From NCBI GenBank assembly GCA_030612185.1, contig JAUWOI010000118.1:1-10023 (forward strand): DNA of 10,023 nt, written 5' to 3'. Below, one piece after another: positions 6,801 to 10,023 of this stretch; position 1 is the stretch's first letter, and each line of letters begins with the position of its first letter. The DNA comes from Anaerolineae bacterium (GTDB lineage: Bacteria > Chloroflexota > Anaerolineae > B4-G1). Position numbers and translations under genes: made by a program. The notes under the pieces were generated by a model, which saw only the letters and a program-made list of their open reading frames with translations, had not been told where the DNA came from and ran no database searches.

Positions 6801-7222
6801 GCGAAGTCGAAGGAGTCGAAGGAGCCGCAGGGGTAGAGGTGGAGGAGGTGGAATTGGCTCCCGAGGAGGTGTTGGTGCGGGAGGAGTCCCGGGAGGGGCT
6901 GGCGGTGGCCTCGGAACGGGGCGTGACGGTGGCGGTGGACGTTGTTCTCACCCCCGATCTGGTGGCCGCAGGGCTGGCCCGCGAGGTCGTCCGCCGCGTG
7001 CAGAACCTGCGCAAGGAGGCGGGCTTCAACCTGGATGACCGTATCGTCACCACCTACCGGGCCGAGGGGGAACTGGCCGAGGCGATTGAGGCCTGGCGGG
7101 ACTTCGTCATGGCGGAGACCTTGAGCGCGGAACTGCGGGCCGGGCCGCCGGAGGAAGAGTCTACCGTGGGTGAGGATCGGGTGGCAGGGTGCCCACTCAC
7201 GCTAGGAGTCCGCAAGGCGTGA
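3818..7222 (+). CDS. ileS: Isoleucyl-tRNA synthetase with two repeat-derived insertions
   Basis: IleS attaches isoleucine to tRNA-Ile and hydrolyses misattached valine. The start at 3818 follows AAGGAGG at ideal spacing; upstream in-frame codons lie in the fic end. The HIGH region reads NNPMGVHHGWGR (51-62). The editing domain has TTTPWTLTSN (271-280) and GTGIVHMAPGCGAEDF (363-378) with D377. CxxC pairs (WCPRC, VCWRC, ECEEC, TCPQC) suggest zinc sites. NPWLDAG stands where DVWFDSG is usual, and the KMSKS signature is GMHKSWGN (K647, S648). The helical anticodon-binding domain follows LDQWVIARL. This subtype differs from E. coli IleS but belongs to the family. At 1134 residues it looks long. 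Residues 712-748 are an octamer-palindrome insertion between catalytic core and anticodon domain, and about 982-1006 hold a second repeat-like insertion. Both keep the frame, so the enzyme is probably active. Confidence 0.97.
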   Translation: MFKPVPNSVDFTAQEHEILTSWEKTDAFQKLVALRKDGPRWSFIDGPITANNPMGVHHGWGRTYKDLYHRFWAMKGYRTRYQNGFDCQGLWVEVEVEKEQGFHSKRDIEDYGIARFVRKCKERVLRYAAVQTEQSIRLGHWMDWNDPDALRNLADRIVQAPEEVITVEGPHGPVTDAVERIVGRLGLPELGGSYFTLSTENNYMIWAMLKRCWERGWLYKGRDVMPWCPRCATGISQHEIVTEGYREMIHPGVTLRFPLRERPGESLLVWTTTPWTLTSNVAAAVGPELIYVKVRQGDEVFYLSQGTLPILDGKCEVLEEMKGTALEGWTYDGPFDELQAQQAAGGPQAHRVILWDEVGEAEGTGIVHMAPGCGAEDFALGKEHDLPAIAPLDEEGVFLEGFGFLTGTHVSESAPRVFENLREKGLLYKVEDYTHRYPVCWRCGTELVFRLVDEWFISMDELRYDMMEVTRQIRWIPSFGLDRELDWLRNMHDWMISKKRYWGLALPIWECEECGHFEVIGDEHELEERAVAGWEEFEGHTPHRPHVDAVKITCPQCGATVSRILDVGNPWLDAGIVSFSTLQYRTNQDYWRQWYPADWISESFPGQFRNWFYSLLAMATVLENTPPFKNCFSYATLLAEDGRGMHKSWGNAIEFNEAADRMGVDVMRWLYCRQKPEKDLRFGYGKADEVRRQFLIPLWNVYSFFVTYANIDQWEPGRLVNWETGKLGNGGTAHKSTNLPIYQSTNLLDQWVIARLHEVVARVTDRLDNYDAYGATLVVEPFLDDLTNWYVRRSRRRFWKGEQDADKNTAYATLYQVLTTLCRLLAPLVPFVTEVMYQNLVRSVDPDAPESVHHTDWPVADEAAVDAGLLAQMALARQLARLGRSARESAGIKLRQPLACALVHLEHTVGELDEDLVALVQDELNVKRVEFVDAAEDLVTYRLLPDNRVLGPRFGKWFPAVRAALAALDPVAAVRRLRASLPLRLELALSELGLSEVEGVEGAAGVEVEEVELAPEEVLVREESREGLAVASERGVTVAVDVVLTPDLVAAGLAREVVRRVQNLRKEAGFNLDDRIVTTYRAEGELAEAIEAWRDFVMAETLSAELRAGPPEEESTVGEDRVAGCPLTLGVRKA
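5951..6071 (+). repeat. Octamer palindrome inserted in frame in ileS, with 10-bp flanking direct repeats
   Basis: Six degenerate octamers starting GGTAGATT, GGTAAACT (5966-6013) are followed by a short spacer and five octamers AATCTACC (6021-6060, four of them identical), giving a palindrome. GATCAGTGGG occurs immediately outside on both sides (5951-5960 and 6062-6071), which looks like a target duplication. The repeat-to-repeat distance is 111 bp, or 37 codons, so the frame is kept and no stop arises. Three octamers are 24 bp, so the encoded peptide has an eight-residue period (STNLPIYQ, then STNLLDQW). The site is the linker between catalytic core and anticodon-binding bundle. Confidence 0.88.
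6761..6833 (+). repeat. Hairpin-flanked repeat insertion near the IleS C-terminus
   Basis: CCCCTGCGGCT (6761-6771) and its exact reverse complement AGCCGCAGGGG (6823-6833) flank 51 bp. That stretch holds two copies of CCTGAGCGAA (6781-6790, 6796-6805) and two of GTCGAAGGA (6806-6814, 6815-6823). CTGAGCGAAGTCGAAGG resembles a dispersed repeat I recall from many bacterial genomes. The encoded ELALSELGLSEVEGVEGAAG is low in complexity and interrupts a region where family members usually have a short strand-turn-strand before ELxPEEVLV. Confidence 0.65.
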
Positions 7223-7228
7223 GTCCCC

Positions 7229-7257
7229 TTGTCAATTCAGGCTGAGTGGGGTAGAAT
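7229..7257 (+). promoter_or_regulatory. Sigma70-type promoter of the traR-lspA-rluD operon
   Basis: TTGTCA (7229-7234), a 17-bp spacer and TAGAAT (7252-7257) each differ from consensus at one position. Transcription should begin near 7264, about 30 nt before the next ATG. It starts 7 bp after the ileS stop, so the downstream genes form a separate unit. Confidence 0.8.
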
Positions 7258-7294
7258 ATGATGTACTTGAGATGGCAGGGCGGGAGGTAAAAAA

Positions 7295-7657
7295 ATGCCT
7301 TTCTCGTACGAGAGAGCCAAGCGAGAACTATTGGAAGAGCAAGTGGAACTGGGGGAGCAGTTACAACGACTCCAGACCGCTGAGTACGAGAGTGTCGGCT
7401 ACAGCAACCACATGGCCGATGACGGAACGGACGCTTTTGACCAGGCTGTGGGCGCGGCACTGAAACGTAAGGTCAATGCCTCGCTTGAAGAGATTGAGCG
7501 GGCACTGGCCAAGTTCGACAATGGCACTTATGGCATCTGCGAAGCCTGCGGTGCCAGGATTGACCGTGCACGCCTGGAGGTCTTGCCTCAGGCAATGTAC
7601 TGCCTGGGCTGCCAGGCACGCTACGAACATGGCGGAACACGGGCGGCCTCTCGTTGA
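7295..7657 (+). CDS. TraR/DksA-family C4 zinc-finger protein
   Basis: A 120-residue protein of the TraR/DksA type. Family members enter the secondary channel of RNA polymerase and modulate initiation, often with ppGpp. An N-terminal helical hairpin, rich in Glu, Gln and Leu (about 5-75), fits the coiled coil, with NHMADDGTDAFDQ (38-50) near the tip. The C-terminal zinc finger has C82, C85, C103 and C106 (ICEACG and YCLGCQ). It is shorter than E. coli DksA and closer to YteA-like proteins of non-proteobacteria, so DksA-like function is an inference. GGGAGG (7282-7287) serves as the ribosome site. The last four bases overlap the lspA start, which suggests translational coupling. Confidence 0.9.
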   Translation: MPFSYERAKRELLEEQVELGEQLQRLQTAEYESVGYSNHMADDGTDAFDQAVGAALKRKVNASLEEIERALAKFDNGTYGICEACGARIDRARLEVLPQAMYCLGCQARYEHGGTRAASR

Positions 7658-8175
7658 AACAACGAAAGCGAGACATCCTGATCTTGCTAACCACGGCAGC
7701 GTTGGTTTTGCTCGCTGACCAGGTCAGCAAGTATTTTGTGACAGCGTGGTTGGAAGAGGGCCAGTCGTGGGACATAACGTCCTGGCTGGCCCCTTTCTTT
7801 CGTATCACCTACGTGACGAACACGGGTGCGGCCTTTGGGCTGTTTCCTCAATGGGGTGGTTTTCTCATCGTCGTCGCTGCAGTTGTCATCGTGGCGATCA
7901 TTGTTTACTATCATCACCTGTCGGATGGGCAGTGGCTGATACGGATAGCGCTGGGCCTCCAACTTGGCGGGGCCATCGGCAACAACCTGGTAGACCGGCT
8001 GCGCCAGGGTTATGTGGTGGACTTCATTGACCTCAACTTCTGGCCTTTGCACAACTGGCCGATTTTCAACCTGGCCGACACCGCCGTCGTCGCCGGTGTG
8101 ACGGTATTGGCGCTGGTGATGCTGTGGGAGGAGTGGCGCGAGCAGGATAGACAGCGGGTGGCTGAGGATGGCTGA
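7654..8175 (+). CDS. lspA: Lipoprotein signal peptidase (signal peptidase II)
   Basis: LspA cleaves the signal peptide of prolipoproteins after diacylglyceryl modification, in the cytoplasmic membrane. At 173 residues it has the normal size, with four hydrophobic segments (about 8-25, 64-85, 94-111 and 142-158). The conserved boxes are present: ADQVSKYF (21-28), TNTGAAFGLF (55-64), GGAIGNNLVDRLRQGYVVDFID (105-126) and FNLADTAVVAG (138-148). D114, D123 and D142 include the catalytic aspartates. Translation probably begins at a TTG (7654) that overlaps the traR stop (TTGA), so the initiation depends on coupling to the upstream gene. The gene end overlaps the rluD start by 8 nt. Confidence 0.96.
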   Translation: MKQRKRDILILLTTAALVLLADQVSKYFVTAWLEEGQSWDITSWLAPFFRITYVTNTGAAFGLFPQWGGFLIVVAAVVIVAIIVYYHHLSDGQWLIRIALGLQLGGAIGNNLVDRLRQGYVVDFIDLNFWPLHNWPIFNLADTAVVAGVTVLALVMLWEEWREQDRQRVAEDG

Positions 8176-9094
8176 AGAACAGGTTGTCCCTCTTGTCTCC
8201 TTCACTGTCGAAGCCGGCGGCGAACGGCTGGACAAGATCACCCCCGCTCACGTGCCGGATCTGAGTCGGGCAATGGCCCAACGGCTGATCAAGGCTGGTG
8301 AGGTCACAGTCAACGGACGGCCCAGTAAGCCTAGTTACCGCGTACAGGTGGGTGACGAGATCGTCGTGCGTGTTCCTATCGAGATGCCCGCTCCGGTCGT
8401 TCCGGAGAACATCCCCCTCGACGTCATTTACGAAGACGACGCCTTGCTGGTGGTGAACAAGCCTGCGGGGATGGTTGTGCACCCCGCCTACGGGCACGCC
8501 AGCGGCACGCTGGTCAATGCTGTGCTGGCTCATTGTCCCCAGATCGCCGACGTCGGAGGACCAGACCGGGCTGGAGTGGTTCACCGGCTGGACAAGGATA
8601 CCTCTGGCCTGATTCTCATCGCCAAGGATGATGTGACCCGCGCTGCGCTGCAACGGCAGTTCAAGCGCCGGCAGGTTGCCAAGACCTACCTGGCGTTGGT
8701 TGAGGGCCAGATGCAGCCTCGGGAGGGGGTCGTCGAAGCGCCTGTGGGTCGCGACAAGCGGCAGCGTAAGAAGATGGCCGTGGTACGGAGCGGGCGGGAG
8801 GCGCGCACCCTGTATCGTGCCATCGAGTACTTCGCCAACTATACGCTGCTGGAGGTACGTCCTCATACCGGCCGCACACACCAGGTGCGCGTGCACCTGT
8901 CCTGGCTGGGCTATCCGATTGTGGGGGACGCGGTCTACGGCCGCCATCGCCAGCGGCTGCTCCGAGGCCGCCACTTTCTTCATGCCGCACGTATCCGCTT
9001 CAGCCATCCCGCTACGAGCGAGGAAGTGGAGTTCGAGGCTCCGTTGCCGCCGAAACTGGCCACTGTTCTCGATCAATTGCGCCGGGGTTCGTAA
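8168..9094 (+). CDS. rluD: RluA/RluD-family 23S rRNA pseudouridine synthase
   Basis: This enzyme converts uridines of rRNA to pseudouridine; RluD acts on helix 69 of 23S rRNA. An S4 RNA-binding domain opens the protein (about 17-70, ERLDKI... VTVNGRPSKPSYRVQVGDEI). The catalytic domain follows with VVNKPAGMVVHPAYGH (95-110), HRLDKDTSGLILIAK (139-153; D142 is the presumed catalytic residue) and a C-terminal RTHQVRVHLSWLGYPIVGD block. The length of 308 residues fits RluD-type enzymes with S4. RluC or a paralogue acting at another site cannot be excluded from sequence alone. It overlaps lspA by 8 nt and is the last gene of the operon. Its final codons (GGT TCG TAA) lie in a repeat array, so the extreme C-terminus may be repeat-derived. 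Confidence 0.92.
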   Translation: MAEEQVVPLVSFTVEAGGERLDKITPAHVPDLSRAMAQRLIKAGEVTVNGRPSKPSYRVQVGDEIVVRVPIEMPAPVVPENIPLDVIYEDDALLVVNKPAGMVVHPAYGHASGTLVNAVLAHCPQIADVGGPDRAGVVHRLDKDTSGLILIAKDDVTRAALQRQFKRRQVAKTYLALVEGQMQPREGVVEAPVGRDKRQRKKMAVVRSGREARTLYRAIEYFANYTLLEVRPHTGRTHQVRVHLSWLGYPIVGDAVYGRHRQRLLRGRHFLHAARIRFSHPATSEEVEFEAPLPPKLATVLDQLRRGS

Positions 9095-9118
9095 GTTCGT
9101 AGGCTCGTAGATTTGTCA
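9087..9118 (+). repeat. Degenerate octamer array over the rluD stop codon
   Basis: Four units follow with period 8: GTTCGTAA (9087-9094), GTTCGTAG (9095-9102), GCTCGTAG (9103-9110) and ATTTGTCA (9111-9118, weak). The TAA of the first unit is the rluD stop. It resembles the other two elements in unit length and style, but the sequence differs and no complementary arm follows. Confidence 0.6.
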
Positions 9119-9141
9119 CCACACAACAAGGAGTAGAGAAG

Positions 9142-9957
9142 ATGCGCGAAATCACCGTCGCAACAATACAGATGCAGCCCGAACTGGGCCGGATGGAAGA
9201 CAACTTGATCAAGATGAGCGAGTCCATCGCCCGCGTCGCGACCGAACAGCCGGTGGACTTGATCATCTTCCCGGAACTGATCACGACAGGGTATGAGCTT
9301 GGGCCTCGCTTCCCTGAACTGGCCCAGCGTATCCCAGGCCCCACGGTCAACCTCATGGCTCAGCGGGCGAGTGAGTTGGGCGTGCATATTGCCTTTGGGA
9401 TGGTCAGCAAGAAAGAGAAGGTCGAGAGCATTCTTTACAATTCTGCCATCTTAATTGGTCCTGATGGCGACCTCATCGGCCAGTATCACAAGATGCACCT
9501 GCGGGGGGAGGAGCGCATCGCTTTCCGCGCTGGCTACCGGCTCGATGTCTTTGAGACCGGTTTTGGTGTCGTCGGGCTGATGATCGGGTGGGACCTGGCC
9601 TTCCCGGAGGTGGCGCGAAGTTTGGTGCTGGAAGGGGCGGAGTTGTTGGTGGTGTGCGCCAATTGGGAGCAGCCACACGCCGACGAGTGGCGCGCCTATC
9701 TGCAGGCGCGGGCCTACGAGAACGCGGTCTTCGTGGCCGCTGCCAATCGGGTGGGAGAGGAGCCTTCCTACACCTTCTTCGGCCTGAGCGGCGTCGTTGG
9801 CCCCCGTGGGAAGGTTTACGCCAGCGTGGATGAGCCTACTGAGGGGTATGCTGTGGCGACCATTGACCTGGACGAGGTGCGGCAGGTGCGAGAGGAGACG
9901 CAGATTCTGCAATGCCGACGACCAGTGACCTACCGGGCTGTTGGCAGGAAGTATTGA
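9142..9957 (+). CDS. Nitrilase-superfamily protein lacking the catalytic cysteine
   Basis: A 271-residue carbon-nitrogen hydrolase fold. Active members use a Glu-Lys-Cys set to hydrolyse amides or nitriles. The first Glu is E45 (FPELITTGY), the Lys is K117 (YHKMHLRGEER) and the second Glu is E124. The nucleophile elbow, normally MICxDxxFPE, here reads MIGWDLAFPE: position 149 is Gly (codon GGG at 9586-9588) instead of Cys. The remaining cysteines (C172 and one near the C-terminus) are not at the elbow. The frame is intact and conserved features around the elbow (VARSLVLEGAELLVV, ARAYENAVFVAAANR) are retained, so this looks like a maintained pseudoenzyme, perhaps with a binding or regulatory role. 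AAGGAG (9128-9133) precedes the ATG. Without biochemical data the substrate class (amidase-like versus nitrilase) cannot be told. Confidence 0.9.
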   Translation: MREITVATIQMQPELGRMEDNLIKMSESIARVATEQPVDLIIFPELITTGYELGPRFPELAQRIPGPTVNLMAQRASELGVHIAFGMVSKKEKVESILYNSAILIGPDGDLIGQYHKMHLRGEERIAFRAGYRLDVFETGFGVVGLMIGWDLAFPEVARSLVLEGAELLVVCANWEQPHADEWRAYLQARAYENAVFVAAANRVGEEPSYTFFGLSGVVGPRGKVYASVDEPTEGYAVATIDLDEVRQVREETQILQCRRPVTYRAVGRKY

Positions 9958-9985
9958 AGTAACGTGCGGGTTGAGGAGGGGAAAC

Positions 9986-10023
9986 GTGCGGATCAAAACG
10001 TTGGATGAGTGCTATCTGGTCAG
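9986..10023 (+). CDS. Start of an unidentified gene (3' partial)
   Basis: A GTG at 9986 preceded by GAGGAGG (9973-9979) opens a frame reading MRIKTLDECYLV to the edge. Only 12 codons are visible. The start resembles several enzyme families whose first strand is MRI-type, but no function can be assigned. It lies 28 bp after the nitrilase-like gene, so it may belong to the same operon. Confidence 0.55.
   Translation, partial: MRIKTLDECYLV

Overview
The window is a GC-rich bacterial chromosome segment with ordinary housekeeping genes, a toxin-antitoxin and Fic block, and several small dispersed repeats. The organism is probably a member of the Chloroflexota (Anaerolineae-like). This is an inference from the GC-rich codon use, the IleS subtype with non-standard HIGH and KMSKS motifs, a full-length transcriptional T-box in a GC-rich genome, the dksA/traR-lspA-rluD gene order and the arrays of degenerate octamers. 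No marker gene here proves it.

Layout. Positions 1-1040 hold the 3' part of a membrane transglutaminase-like protein with a DUF4129-like tail. A strong promoter overlapping its stop codon starts a T-box leader (about 1072-1411) that ends in a perfect 11-bp terminator hairpin. The specifier reads ATC (isoleucine). The leader carries an inserted palindrome of octamer repeats. The first gene after it is an AlaX-type tRNA-editing protein (1435-2145), not an isoleucine gene. A VapBC-like toxin-antitoxin pair follows on the minus strand (2152-2900), driven by a promoter that matches the sigma70 consensus exactly. Back on the plus strand come a class II Fic protein (3000-3758) and isoleucyl-tRNA synthetase (3818-7222). 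One reading is that the Ile T-box originally controlled alaX-ileS and that the vapBC-fic block later separated them.

IleS carries two in-frame repeat-derived insertions. One is an octamer palindrome homologous to the one in the T-box but in the opposite orientation, flanked by a 10-bp direct repeat. The other is a short hairpin-flanked sequence near the C-terminus.

Positions 7229-9094 form a compact operon with its own promoter: a TraR/DksA-type zinc-finger protein, lipoprotein signal peptidase (lspA) and an RluD-type pseudouridine synthase, with overlapping reading frames. A third, different octamer array overlaps the rluD stop codon. Next comes a nitrilase-superfamily protein (9142-9957) whose catalytic cysteine position is glycine, and then the first codons of another gene at the right edge.

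The most interesting items are the Ile-specifier T-box upstream of an alanine-editing gene, the mobile-looking octamer palindromes in both an RNA leader and an essential enzyme, and the apparently dead nitrilase. I see no clear new defence or biosynthetic system.
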